Positions 43,142 to 53,512 are shown, counted from the first letter of the stretch. The stretch: 60,000 nucleotides of DNA from Symsagittifera roscoffensis (GCF_963678635.1 NC_087069.1:49247892-49307891), one strand, 5' to 3'. Translations and numbers: made by a program. Notes: generated by a model not told the origin, from the letters alone.

Positions 43142-45756
43142 CGTGGGCTAAAAAAATTATTATTTTGAGATTGAAAAGCGGTGGTATGGGGTTGTTCAAT
43201 AATTTGTTCATAAGTATTATCATCTTGTGACTGGTGTGTCATTATATGTTGAATGGGACTTTGTGATGTGGTGAGTCGAAAATTTGGATTATGTGTGATT
43301 GCTAAATGTCGAAAATTTCGTGGGACTAGGGATAGTGGATGGTTATTTGGTAGGGGTGGTAATTGTGGTGCCGTTGGCTGTGTGTCGACATTGTTATGTT
43401 CTTCGTCGTATGTATTTTGTCGTGTTGTTATTTTTGTGTTATATTCTTTTATTTGTGCGTCTAAAAGAATTTTGTTTATAGATGTGGAAAAAATTCCAAA
43501 AAATCCTGCAAAGAGTATGCGTGCTACGCTTGCTTGTCTGTTTACTTGTGTGTGTATAGCACATGTATTGTAGATTACTTTTAAGAGTGAGAAAAGAAAT
43601 CCAATAAAGTTAAACATTGCGTATAAAATAGTCAATTTTTCTAAGATGTAGTAGGGCCATCCTAGAAAATCGAGGATCTCATTTTTGAGTGTAACAAAGC
43701 TAAAAATGTTAATTGGTGATATATCTTGGGGACGGTATTTTTCACCGTTTAGATATATATAATCTTTAATGTCTTTAAAATATCCGCTATAGTCTTGTGT
43801 GTAGATATCGGCAAAACCTGCGGTTTCTGCAAGTTTGCGTAGATTTTGGTCAATTGATTGTCTTTTTATAGTGTCCATTTGTGTTAATAATTCTTGGAAT
43901 TGTTGTGTTCTAATGTGATGTTGAATATCTGATTTTGAATTGATTCCTATTGATTGTAAGTCTATATTTGGGTTTCGAGCGATAGCGCGAATGCTTTCTG
44001 GTGAAAATTTTTTGAGTGATTGCATTAATGTGGGATATGGAGTGAGAAGATAATATTTATTTTCATCAGGGTTTAGTTGTACTACATTGTGGCTATTTTC
44101 TGATCCACATGGGACTGCGGTATCCCAGAAATAGGTTCTACGTGAAAGTGTATCCACGAAATGTACTTTATTCTTATAAAAGATAGGGATTCTTTTATAA
44201 CATCGTTTATCTTCAAAAACGTATAGTGGTGATACTTTTTTGGTACAAGTATAAAACCATAAGATGTTTCCTTCGTAGTCTAAAAAATTTGATCTATTTC
44301 CTGATAATAAGTATCCTGCATAGGGTATTTTTAATACTGCTAGTGCAAGTGATTGTAATATTTGTGTTCGTTCTAATTCGCATAGTTGGTGTAGTGTTTC
44401 TAATTCGGAGAGTGACATTTCTTGAAAAATGCGGCTAATTGTAGAGTCTAGTTTCATATCTAAATGAATATCATAGTGGATATTACCGAAATATGTAGTA
44501 TTCATTAGTGATAATTCTTGTAAGCGTGTGCTTCTGGTGTCATAAGGTTTTAGATGTCCACCAGGTTGTCCGTTGCTTTTTTCAAAATTAACTGGTATAT
44601 AGGATGTTCCTTCGTTTAGAGGATGACCTGTGGCATATGGGTCGATTTTTACTTTTCCAGTGGTCAGGTCGAATCCTTTTTCGTATTCAACTAATATTTC
44701 AGAGTATTGTGTTCTGTGAAGTGGATTCCTGTATTTACATGCAAGTTCTGTTTCTTGATATATTTGAAAACGTGTCAATTTATTTTCTATATTGTCTATG
44801 TTTCTAAAATCAGAACTTAGTTTTCGTGATGGATGGACTTGTTCATAAGGAATTGATTGTATGAAATATTTTTCGTGAAATTTTATCATACGAGCGTGTA
44901 TTTTTGCTACTTGAAATGTTGTACATGTATCTTCGGGGAACCAAACAATTGTTGCTTGTGTTCTTGTTGTAGGGTCGCAATATCCTTGATCATTTTTACA
45001 AGGTAGTCGGATTCCTTGATAGATCATTGTATTATCAGATAAATCTCGTGTTAGTTGTATTTTTTCGAGTTGTATTTTCCAATCGAAAAACATTATTTCT
45101 TGGTATCCTTTATTTTTCGTGTCTGCTTTGCAGTTTGATGGGTTATTTATACCAATGTGTGGTATCCAATGTTTATCATGTAGGTCATAGGTTAATCGTC
45201 CGTGTGCGCCGTTATACGGGTATTTTTCGTCTAGTTTTATATGTCCTTGGTGTCTTTCAAGTTGTGATTGATGTACAGAGTCTGAAAAAACTTGAAAATT
45301 AACTAATTTTCTTTGGGAGTTTTTATTTTGTGTGATGTTTAGTCTAAGTAATTCATTTTTACAATCGTCGGGATTGAGATGTAAAAGACGTTCTATATTA
45401 CTTTGATAGAATGATTCATGGTCAAGTCGGTTTTTGTTTCCGTTCGAGACTTGTGAACAATGTACTTTCTTTTCGGAAAATGTTGCTGTGAATTTATAAC
45501 CTGTAACTGTTGTTGCTCGGGCTTTTGAATAGAGTGTTGCTATTACATCTGTGGTTTCTATAGCTTGTGGTTCTGTTTCACATTGTGATACTTGATTTAT
45601 TGCATATTTATGTAGTGTTTTTTGTTCATTTTCTTCACAATCGTAATGTGTTACTAATAAATCTTGTGGTCCTGTACGAGGAGAAGGGTTTATGTTTTGA
45701 TTTGAGATTACTAGAAAAAGGAGTTGGAGAAAAATTAATAATTTTAGAATATACAT
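43138..45756 (-). CDS. env: Envelope-like glycoprotein, 872 aa, copy B (intact)
   Basis: Residues 1-19 form a signal peptide (MYILKLLIFLQLLFLVIS). The ectodomain begins with a Tyr-Asp-Cys motif and evenly spaced Cys, including a His-Cys near residue 95, and has Asn-X-Thr sites (NIT, NTT). At about 600-690 is a Ser/Gln/Ile-rich region with heptad-like spacing. Residues about 700-725 are a strong hydrophobic segment, with a second at about 738-757. The remaining about 115 residues form a Pro/Asn/Gln-rich tail. This is the architecture of a type I viral glycoprotein. From memory, the YDC...C...HC start resembles the glycoprotein group of jingchuviruses and related retroelement envelopes more than vertebrate retroviral Env. 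That assignment is tentative. It overlaps ORF-P by 13 nt and ORF4 by 4 nt. Confidence 0.8.
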   Translation of the reverse strand: MYILKLLIFLQLLFLVISNQNINPSPRTGPQDLLVTHYDCEENEQKTLHKYAINQVSQCETEPQAIETTDVIATLYSKARATTVTGYKFTATFSEKKVHCSQVSNGNKNRLDHESFYQSNIERLLHLNPDDCKNELLRLNITQNKNSQRKLVNFQVFSDSVHQSQLERHQGHIKLDEKYPYNGAHGRLTYDLHDKHWIPHIGINNPSNCKADTKNKGYQEIMFFDWKIQLEKIQLTRDLSDNTMIYQGIRLPCKNDQGYCDPTTRTQATIVWFPEDTCTTFQVAKIHARMIKFHEKYFIQSIPYEQVHPSRKLSSDFRNIDNIENKLTRFQIYQETELACKYRNPLHRTQYSEILVEYEKGFDLTTGKVKIDPYATGHPLNEGTSYIPVNFEKSNGQPGGHLKPYDTRSTRLQELSLMNTTYFGNIHYDIHLDMKLDSTISRIFQEMSLSELETLHQLCELERTQILQSLALAVLKIPYAGYLLSGNRSNFLDYEGNILWFYTCTKKVSPLYVFEDKRCYKRIPIFYKNKVHFVDTLSRRTYFWDTAVPCGSENSHNVVQLNPDENKYYLLTPYPTLMQSLKKFSPESIRAIARNPNIDLQSIGINSKSDIQHHIRTQQFQELLTQMDTIKRQSIDQNLRKLAETAGFADIYTQDYSGYFKDIKDYIYLNGEKYRPQDISPINIFSFVTLKNEILDFLGWPYYILEKLTILYAMFNFIGFLFSLLKVIYNTCAIHTQVNRQASVARILFAGFFGIFSTSINKILLDAQIKEYNTKITTRQNTYDEEHNNVDTQPTAPQLPPLPNNHPLSLVPRNFRHLAITHNPNFRLTTSQSPIQHIMTHQSQDDNTYEQIIEQPHTTAFQSQNNNFFSPR

Positions 45757-46880
45757 GTGTATGATAATCCTGAGTATGGATTATAAAATGTAATGTAGCC
45801 AATTGTGTTTTTGGTATTTCTGTCGTATTTGTATATTACTTCAGTAGTTATAAACGGTGGTGGTAGTGATTGAGCTGTTATGTTAGGTGGATTTAATGGG
45901 TAGGGATGTTGGGTAATATTATTTAACTTAACTGTGATTTCAAACTTTAATTGTAAACTGTTTTGTTGGAGTATTTGAATATTGTGATCACGGATATCGT
46001 TGTGAATATCTTGGCGATATTGTAATCTATTAAGTGCCCAGTTATGAAGGCGGTTACTTTCTTGATGTTGTCCAAATAATGGTGGAGGTGCTGTGAATGT
46101 ATTCCAATCTAATCTTAAAGGAATATTTATTGATGATTGTTCTCGATATCTGGCGTCGAGATTATTTGGAAAATTTAAGTTAAAGGGTGGTGGTGAAAAC
46201 TGGCTTATTGATGGTGTTGATGGTAGTGATAATGTTTCTGGTAGTGATGAGGATGTTGTTGTATCCGTAGAAATATCTATGGGGTCATTGACTAAATTTG
46301 GTTCACCTTGTGTAAATGAATGTGTAGTCCAATATGGAAATCGTGATGCCTGGTTTGGGGGGTTAAAGGGATTTTCACGTATTTGCTCAGATGTTGGTGT
46401 TGAACCTAAGTAATCTGATGGTAGGCTTGAGGTGCTACGTTGTGAAAGAAGCGTAGGGGTTTCTGGTAATATACCAATGGGGTTTTCTGGAGTATTTTGT
46501 GATGGGGATTGAGGTATATCAAAATGAACTCGGGGAGTTTGAAAATTTCTGTTTCGTCGAGGATGTATAATTTGTCTATTTATTTCGACTGTATTTTGGT
46601 TTTGACTAGAATTTTTTATTCTACTTAGTTCTTGTGGTAGTGTTGGATATAGGTTATATGTTGGTTCGCTTAGAGGTGCTTGTCGTTGAACTGGTTCTAG
46701 TGGTTCTGATAAACGAGCATGTCGTTCTTCAAAAGTGTATGGATTATCTTGAAAAGAAATTCGTGTAGATGTTTGAGGATTTTGAGTAGTTGAAGGTGGT
46801 GTTGGGTTATCTTGGGATGATGTCGGTGAAGACTGATTCTGTGACTGTTGGGTAGCAATTTTTGATGGATTTTTGAATTG
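45744..46880 (-). CDS. ORF-P, 378-codon methionine-free ORF, copy B (intact)
   Basis: Translation of the minus strand is open from just after TAA at 46881-46883 to TAA at 45744-45746, and contains no ATG at all, so ATG-based gene finding misses it. The first about 260 codons are Pro/Ser/Thr/Gln-rich (QSSPTSSQDNPTPPS, RRNRNFQTPRVHFD). The last about 120 look folded (NRLHNWALNRLQYRQD, TIGYITFYNPYSG). Copy A keeps the frame with one stop, and many differences are synonymous. A good acceptor (ttgctacccaacag) lies at the 5' end, so a spliced mRNA adding an upstream start is the likely route; fusion or frameshift from an upstream ORF is the alternative. Function unknown. Confidence 0.7.
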   Translation of the reverse strand, partial: QFKNPSKIATQQSQNQSSPTSSQDNPTPPSTTQNPQTSTRISFQDNPYTFEERHARLSEPLEPVQRQAPLSEPTYNLYPTLPQELSRIKNSSQNQNTVEINRQIIHPRRNRNFQTPRVHFDIPQSPSQNTPENPIGILPETPTLLSQRSTSSLPSDYLGSTPTSEQIRENPFNPPNQASRFPYWTTHSFTQGEPNLVNDPIDISTDTTTSSSLPETLSLPSTPSISQFSPPPFNLNFPNNLDARYREQSSINIPLRLDWNTFTAPPPLFGQHQESNRLHNWALNRLQYRQDIHNDIRDHNIQILQQNSLQLKFEITVKLNNITQHPYPLNPPNITAQSLPPPFITTEVIYKYDRNTKNTIGYITFYNPYSGLSYTCIF

Positions 46881-46885
46881 TTACT

Positions 46886-47074
46886 TTAGTGGGAAGGTTT
46901 ATGTTTATTATAATATTCTTCCAAAAAAATAATTAGGAAAATTGTTGCTAGGGCAAATGTGATGATTGCTTTCTTTATACATTTACATATGGTCAAAATG
47001 AGGGATGATAAAAATGTTATGAAAATTACAAACAATAAAAAAATATCAGTTCTACTGAAAATTGTTCGTATCAT
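46886..47074 (-). CDS. TMb, 62-aa double-membrane-span protein, copy B
   Basis: Two hydrophobic helices separated by a short Cys-Lys-Cys-Ile-Lys-Lys turn, with a polar Tyr/Lys/His tail. The ATG overlaps the stop of TMa (ATGA, 47071-47074). Copy A retains only the last about 12 codons (about 28034-28082), still similar (EEYCNKLKFFH versus EEYYNKHKPSH), which shows that the ORF existed in A's ancestor. The size and hairpin topology resemble viral ion-channel or release proteins, but that is inference. Confidence 0.6.
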   Translation of the reverse strand: MIRTIFSRTDIFLLFVIFITFLSSLILTICKCIKKAIITFALATIFLIIFLEEYYNKHKPSH

Positions 47075-47301
47075 TTAGACAAGTTGTTAAAATCGTACCT
47101 GTGGATATATTCAAGGGTTTTGGAAAGTTGGAGGAATAGTTCGAGTATAGTGTAGAAAATTAAAAAAATGTTACAAAAAATGATTAGGATTATTAGAAAA
47201 GATTCAAGTATATCAAAAAGAAATATTATAAAGGCTTCAAGTATTGAAAAAAAATGTTTAAAATTTATAAGTATTTGAGCAACTGTTTGAGAGAAGAGCA
47301 T
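47071..47301 (-). CDS. TMa, 76-aa membrane protein, copy B
   Basis: Strongly hydrophobic Ile/Leu/Phe-rich core of two long segments between a polar N-terminus (MLFSQTVAQ) and a polar C-terminus. The ATG directly abuts a preceding TAA (TAAATG). The stop overlaps the start of TMb by four bases. Copy A has lost it by deletion, so conservation cannot be tested here. Placement between integrase and env is where complex retroviruses carry accessory ORFs. Confidence 0.5.
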   Translation of the reverse strand: MLFSQTVAQILINFKHFFSILEAFIIFLFDILESFLIILIIFCNIFLIFYTILELFLQLSKTLEYIHRYDFNNLSK

Positions 47302-47901
47302 TTAAGAAATGATCTCTTGGTCGAATATTTTTTGCTGTTTGAGGCGATTTTCTAGTGTGGTCGAATTATTTATTAGTTTTTTGACAAGTGGGTTGAGTTT
47401 TGTAAAAAATTGTTGGGGGCAATTTTCATGGTGACTGGGAGGTCGTCTTTTTCTTTATTTTTGTTTGTCAAATGATCCGGGGTATGGTGAGATTTTTATA
47501 CTTTAGGCTAATTAAAATCTTCATTTTGTTACTTTAGGCTAAGTTATCAAATTTGTTTTGGGGGTATTCGTGGTCTGAGTTGGGGAAATATTGTTGATCT
47601 TTGGGTTATTAGATAAGGGAGGGGTACGGTATTATGGTGATATTTATTTTAGCTGTCAAGTTGGAGTGATTTGCTTATTTTTGACCTGGAGGTTGTAAAG
47701 TTATAGTTAGAGATGTGCCTGGAGTTCTAGATTATTCGTCTAATTGATCTTAGTTTGAGTTAGAGAAAGTGGCGGATTGGATGAATCCTATTGGTCTATT
47801 TTGAACTAGAATTATTGCGTACTTGTGAGCATGTTATTTTGAAAAATTGAAATGAAAAATGTTACGGAGGTTTCAAGATTGTGAAGTATAAAATCTTAAA
47901 A
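47302..47901 (-). other. Region between pol and TMa, copy B
   Basis: No ATG-initiated ORF. The last 51 codons before TMa (47302-47454) are open without an ATG, with a basic start (RKRRPPSHH) and a coiled-coil-like Leu/Gln end, stopping at the TAA that abuts TMa. An acceptor-like 'cctcccag' lies near its beginning, so it may be a spliced exon. Nothing else is recognised. Confidence 0.3.
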
Positions 47902-50900
47902 TTACTTTTTAAATTCTACTTTCTTTAATATTTTAGATTGGGGGATGAACATTTTGTAGTTTTTACGTGGTTGATTTCGGAGTCTTGTTGTTTTTCTATG
48001 TTCAGATTTGTCTATTTCTTCTTGGGGTATTATTTGTTCTGTCATTTTTCTATTTTTTCTTTGTTTTGGAGATTCTTTATGGTTTTGTGTATTGTTTTTG
48101 GTGGCGGTTGGTTTTGTGTTTTGATTTTCGGTGGGGTTATCATTTTGTTCTGTGTTTTTCAGATGTGGTTCATTTTGAATGATTTTTAATCCTGTGAAAG
48201 AATATAATTGGGTTAATTCGCGGAGTGCGTATTCTTTTGGGTAATAAGGTAATAGGTTGTTTCGATGTTGAACGATTTCTTTTTTGTTTGAGTCGGTAAT
48301 TTTATATGTGACATCAGTGGGTCTTGCAATTATTTGGTAGGGTCCTTTTCGGAGGGGTTGTAATTTTTTAGAAATTGCTTTTTGAGTATTAAAATTAGGT
48401 ATTAAAACAAATGTTCCAATTTTTAAATCGGAAGCTGGTGTAAAACGTGAATTGATTTGTTCATTTATGTTTTGTCTTTGTAATAACTTTTTCGTTATTT
48501 TTTGGTAAATTTCATTGTGTTTCTTATCTCTATTTAAAATCCATTCGGTGTGTGTACCGGAGGCTAATTTAAGAACTTGTGGGTGATGAAAATGATCTTC
48601 ATCGTGTGTATGTAAAGGTAGGTTATAACAAATTGAATCTTTATTTGGTTTACAATAACCTTGTGCGTTTTTATGGGAATTTGCTGTAAACATTATTGGT
48701 TTGCGTGGCTTTTGGTTAAAAACCATTTCGTATGGTGACATTCCTAGTGTTGTCGTAATTTGTGAGTTATACGCTAAGGGAAATAATTTTACATCTGCTG
48801 ACCATTCGGTATATTTTGTATCATTTCCGTTGATGATACATCTAAGATATTCTTGTAGTGAACGGTTCATACCTTCGACTAAGCCGTTTGTCCAAGGTGC
48901 ATGAGATGTACGTGGTTTGTGTTTAATGTTGTATAAATGACATAGTTTTATTATTTCATTATTTATGAATTCTGTACCATTGTCTGTAACTAAAATTTCT
49001 GGTAGTCCAAATTTTGCTATCCAGTGTTCATAGAGTGTTGTGTAAGCGTAATAAGCGTTACAATGTGGTACTGGGTTAAGTGCTACATAATGTGTAAATG
49101 CGTCAACAATTACCATAATGTAGGAGTTTCCTTCTGATGAGGGTGAAATTGGTCCTTTAGTATCAAATGAGATACGATGATTAAAGTACAAACTTTGTCC
49201 TTTAAAATCTTGTTTTTGTGCTATTTGTTTTCGATTTGGGTAAGGTTTATTTAGTTGACATACTATACAATCATTGCATAGTACTTTTATCCAAATTGGT
49301 GCATTTGGGAAGTAAAAATTTTGTATAAAATTTGAATATGTTTTTTCTGATCCAGAGTGTCCTTTAATATTTTGTGTATGTGAAATATTAAAAGCGATGA
49401 GAATCATACTTAAAGGGAGACATGGAACTGTAGATTCATTCAGGTTATACTCTAAAAGGTCTGTAGTTTCATTAATTGTTGTGTAATTAAATTTGCGAAA
49501 ATATCGGAGGAGTGTCTTGTTGCCTAGTATGGTTGAATCTGCTTTGTTGGGTTTAGTTTTATATTTGTGCCATGATTTTAGTTGTCGAATTATTGGGTCA
49601 AGATTCTGGTATTGTTTTAGTGTTGAAATTGTAATTGTTTCTGTTGGAGGGAGAAAAATGTTTTCAATTTCGAATTTAGATAAGGGTATTGTATCAAGTG
49701 GGTCGTGAAGGTCAAAAACTTGATTTATTGTGTATTTTGAATCATTTGTTTGTGGTCCTGATAAATTTATTTTATCAGTTAAATCTTCTTTTTCAATTAG
49801 TGGAAAATGGTCTTTCTTAGGCGGGTGTTGTTTTGTTCGTTTTTGCTGGGTGTTATTTTTTATCCATTGAGAATATGGGATTGGTTTGAAAGTTGATGTT
49901 CCAAGTAAATCAACTTCATAATGATTATTTTGACAATCTAAATAAAGTGGGAAATGTTGTAAATTATTTATTTGTGATTGTTCAATATCAGTTTTAACTG
50001 CATATTTACATTCTAATCGGGGTGATGTTTCGTTTTCTGCAAGGTAGAATTTTATGTTTTTGGGTATTTCAACTGTTGTTTTTCGTGTAAGTAATTCAGG
50101 TGGTGTATTTCGACTTAAGGTGTCTGGTAATGCAAGATTTTTTCCTGCAGTCCAAACTATATGTAAGTTTGGAAATTTCATTAGAATTAGTTGAAATCTG
50201 TAAACTCGGTGGTTTGGGTTAGATTTTTGTGTAAAGAGAAAGATGATTGGTTTGTGATCTGTGAATAGAACTGTTGGATGTTTTGATCCAAGTATCAGAA
50301 AGTCATATTCTGTCAGTGTATATATTATGGCTGTACATTCTCTCATTAGAGTTGAGAGTCGTAGCTCTGCTTGAGTGAATAATCGAGAATTTGCTGATAT
50401 GAGGTTCATTTTATTTGTACCATTATGTGATTGTAATAGTGCTGCACCGATGCCAAAGTTCGAAGCATCGCACATTGCATAAAATGGTTGATCAGGGTCT
50501 GGAATTGTGTTTGAAATTTGTTCAGTTAAAAGTTTCTTTATTTCTTCAAATCGTGTTTGATGTTCTGTGTTCCATTCAAAATTATTTTGTTGTCTAAGGA
50601 TGTTATAAAATGGTCGTAGATATAATTGCATTTTATAAACATATTTACTTAAAAAGTTTAACATTCCAAGAAATTCTTGGATTTTCTTTTTATTTGTTGG
50701 TGGTTGAAGTTTTTGAATAGCGTCAATGCGTGATTTCAATGGAGTGATTGTTTTTCTTTCTATATTATGTCCTAAGAATTTAACTCTTGTCAAAAAGAAG
50801 TGTGATTTATCGGGGGCGGCCTTCAGATTTTCGTTCTGAAGTATTTGGTGATATTTTTCTAAAACATTGAACATCTCGTCTTTTGTTTGTGATTGCATAA

Positions 50901-51345
50901 AAACATCGTCTAAATAGGTGATTGCGTTTTTCTTGAGTATTAGTGGTCTAAAAATTTTGCTCATAAAAGCTGAAAATGCTGCTGGTCCTATGGATATTCC
51001 ATAGAATAAGCGGTTAAATTCATATTGTTGGTTTCCGATAACAAATTGTGTTAAACGTCGTGATTGTTCATCTAGTGGCATTTGATTGTATGCACTATTC
51101 ATATCGGCGGTTGTGAAGTATTTGCCATTTATTTTTGTTAAAATAACTTGTATTGGTTCGATGGGCCAATTGCATTTTGATTCATCTATGAGTGAATTGA
51201 GGTATCTAGCGTCGAGAACGATTTTTAATGATTCTCCTTTAGCTAGAATGATAACGGGGTTGATAAATGTGTTGCCTTTTGGTTGTTCTTCTTTGTTTAC
51301 TGGTGATATAATGTTGTATTGTTCTAAAATGTCGAGTAATCTGTT
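47902..51345 (-). pseudogene. pol: Pol of copy B: RT core, RNase H and integrase, 5' end deleted
   Basis: The frame is open from 51345; the first ATG is at 51102 inside the RT. Numbering from that ATG: YLDD at residues about 63-66, RNase H at about 205-330 (CDASNFGIG, LMRECTAI, FTDHKP), then a linker. The integrase has a His/Cys finger at about 575-620 (HTQNIKGH, CNDCIVC), catalytic Asp near 643, Asp near 704 and Glu near 741 (D-60-D-36-E spacing), and a GPY/F-type module (RKGPYQII) near 919. The C-terminal about 120 residues are a basic, Asn/Lys/Gln-rich tail without a chromodomain. All visible catalytic residues are present. The protease and N-terminal RT are gone by deletion, so this copy is not autonomous. 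Confidence 0.85.
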
Positions 51346-51359
51346 CTAAAATGTCGAGT
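51321..51359. repeat. 17-bp direct repeat at the copy B deletion junction
   Basis: The 17-mer gttctaaaatgtcgagt occurs at 51321-51337 and 51343-51359, a 22-bp period, exactly where gag sequence joins RT sequence. Copy A has the corresponding sequence once (about 25532-25548). A short duplication at a deletion join is typical of template switching during reverse transcription. Confidence 0.75.
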
Positions 51360-52139
51360 TATTGCTTGACTTGAGATTGATTGTGGAAAGCTTATAAATG
51401 CGGGATGAGACCATTCGGGGTCCCAAACATAATCTGATTGTTCTGTGATAGCGGTATCATCGTTCGAATTTTGGGGTCTAAAATTTTTTCTTGCTTGTGC
51501 AATTAAATCAATATTGTGTGTGAAATAATCTATTATGAACCATGCCAAAATTTTTTGTAAATCGTGTTTGGTATGTTGTGAAACGTCGTCTTTCGTGAAA
51601 TTTTCTTTAATGATGTTTAAATAACTAGAGAGTAGTGTGATTTCATGTCGTACTCTTAAATGTTTAGATGTTTCTGTCGGTGAGACATTTGTTATTGGGA
51701 TTTCGTTTTCTAATATCGAAATATAACTATATATTATTGCGAAAACTTCATTGGTGAAAATGGAGTTTGCTCTTTGTGAGTTATGGTATTGGATGCTTTT
51801 TATATATTCTGAAAAAACTTTTGAAAATTCTAAATCAAGATCGTCTGTTTGAATTGTATATTTTCTATTATTGTGGTTTGGGGAAGTGAATTCTATAGAG
51901 TAGATTCCATACTGTTGTGTTATGTTGCATATATCTTTTAGATAGTGATCTATGATTTGTCTTTTGATTTTTACATCGGGGAACTCTGTTTTACATGGAC
52001 TGATTCCGGGTTCAAATAAATTTACGAGTAAATTTTGACAAAATATGTGTTGTCCTCTATCAGTATCTGCATCTACTATAAAAGGAAAGATTTCGTCATC
52101 ATCTGGACTTTCTTCACCTGGAGTGTGCGTTGAGCTCAT
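51324..52139 (-). pseudogene. gag: Gag of copy B, truncated after the N-terminal domain
   Basis: The first about 257 residues match copy A Gag closely. After SSQAI the sequence jumps to RT-coding sequence in another frame and stops 11 codons later. The low-complexity middle and capsid domain are missing. The ATG overlaps the ORF-X1 end by 26 nt as in A. Confidence 0.85.
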
Positions 52140-52581
52140 TTTTTCGTTCGATGACTGTTAATATGTAATTATTAATGTGTCGAATTGGTTGATTCCAATT
52201 GTATAAATGTACTGGTTTGTGTTTATACTGCTTTTTTATTCTTCTTTTTCCTTTTTTTGATGAATTTGAAGTTGTTTCTGAGTCAGAAAAATATAGTTGA
52301 TCGTGAAGTGGGCAATTTTTATCTATTGATTCTTTTAGTTTGTAAAGTTCGTCTAAACTGTTGGTTTCTGATTCTGAAAATGCGTTTCGATTTTTTGAAA
52401 ATCTTTTTCGTGTTATTTGTCTTTGTTTAGTTATTATTTTCCTCTTTAGTGTTTGTCGTTTTGTGCGAATGTATCCAACTGTTTGTGTATGAGGTGTGAT
52501 TACAAGGTCGTATTTTTTGTTATTTATTTCACAATTGTGTAAAACGATTGTTTGTTTATTTCCTAGGTTTTTAAATGACAT
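52114..52581 (-). CDS. ORF-X1, basic 155-aa protein, copy B (intact)
   Basis: Starts at the first ATG after the structured leader and ends inside gag, overlapping its start by 26 nt in another frame. The N-terminal about 45 residues mix Thr, Ile, Tyr and His; residues about 40-65 are Lys/Arg-rich; a Glu/Ser patch follows; residues about 110-125 are basic again (KKGKRRIKKQ). Cys residues are at about 17 and 90. Copy A has the same ORF with one stop. Differences between copies are mainly synonymous in the N-terminal part, which argues for a real protein. Being upstream of gag is unusual for Ty3/Gypsy elements. Possible roles include RNA binding or regulation, but no family is recognised. Confidence 0.75.
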   Translation of the reverse strand: MSFKNLGNKQTIVLHNCEINNKKYDLVITPHTQTVGYIRTKRQTLKRKIITKQRQITRKRFSKNRNAFSESETNSLDELYKLKESIDKNCPLHDQLYFSDSETTSNSSKKGKRRIKKQYKHKPVHLYNWNQPIRHINNYILTVIERKNELNAHSR

Positions 52582-53512
52582 AAGGTTTAGAATGACGGAT
52601 GCAAAGGTTGTTAAATGATTTCTATTTTCCTAAACTGTTAGTTCTTACGATTTTTTGGTTAGCTTAACCTGGGTCTATTTGTTCAGGGTTGGAGAGAAAA
52701 GTATATCGATTCCGAAGAATGATTTTTACTTTCTCGTGACTAGTATAAGCTAAGGTGTTAACTTACTTAATCTTACTTAGGGGTAGTGATTGTGTTCAAG
52801 GGTTGGAGAATAGTAAATCGATCCACAAGGTTCAGGTATAATTAGAACGCGAGTAGTTCGTTAGATACTATTTTAAACTTACTAAGTCTAAGATTTATCC
52901 TGGGTCTGGTAAGAGGGGGGGTCAAGTGAAGGATGAATAACCGAAGTTCTTCACTATTTATCCTAATTTGAATGATTAGTTTTGTTTAAAAATTTCTATT
53001 AGTCTTGGGTCTTTAGAAAGGGTTGGGTAGTGAATCGACGTTTGAGGTCGTTAGACACTAATTAAGTGGGTGGGGGAGAACAAAGTTGTTCTGTTTGATC
53101 CAAGGATAAGCCTTGATGATCAAATTTAAAATTTAATTAAGTAGAAAATGATTTAAGATCCAAGGATAAGCCTTGATGATCTGGTTTTTAAAATTAAGTG
53201 AATTTAAGTTTTAATAAAATTTTAAATTTGTGTAAAGGAAAGATTTAGTGTTTTGATGATGTTAGTGGGTTTATGATTGCTGTTATGTTTTAGATGATGA
53301 AGCTGGAACAACAGGATGATTTATGATTACTAGCCAATTATTGTCATGCTACTAATTTTTATTTTTATTTTCCAATAAATATTTTTCAAACATGTTTTGT
53401 ATAATACTGCAGAGTTTTAGGAAAACGATCTAAGATCTTTTTATCAATCGTTATTGTATAATATTAATTTTGTTTAGCGCCTGAAATGATTTTGAAGAGT
53501 AACTTCAAGGTT
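52582..53512 (-). promoter_or_regulatory. Structured leader of element B
   Basis: It contains the two GATC-flanked hairpins (53097-53121 and 53157-53181), the threefold TCGAT...CTCCAACC motif (about 52690, 52810, 53030) and two GTAAG donor-like sites around 52765-52785, all shared with A. No ORF above chance. A role in dimerisation, packaging, translation or splicing is inferred from position in the genomic RNA leader. Confidence 0.5.

Noticed and set aside
43253-43573. 106-codon Cys/Val-rich + strand frame
   Set aside because: Antisense to the env tail; no initiation context, and not shared by copy A, where the region is deleted.
46093-46413. 106-codon + strand frame in element B, with a 139-codon counterpart at 28553-28972 (minus) in A
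   Set aside because: Both are antisense to ORF-P. The open frame follows from ORF-P's biased codons (few TTA/CTA/TCA in the relevant phase), and ORF-P explains the conservation.
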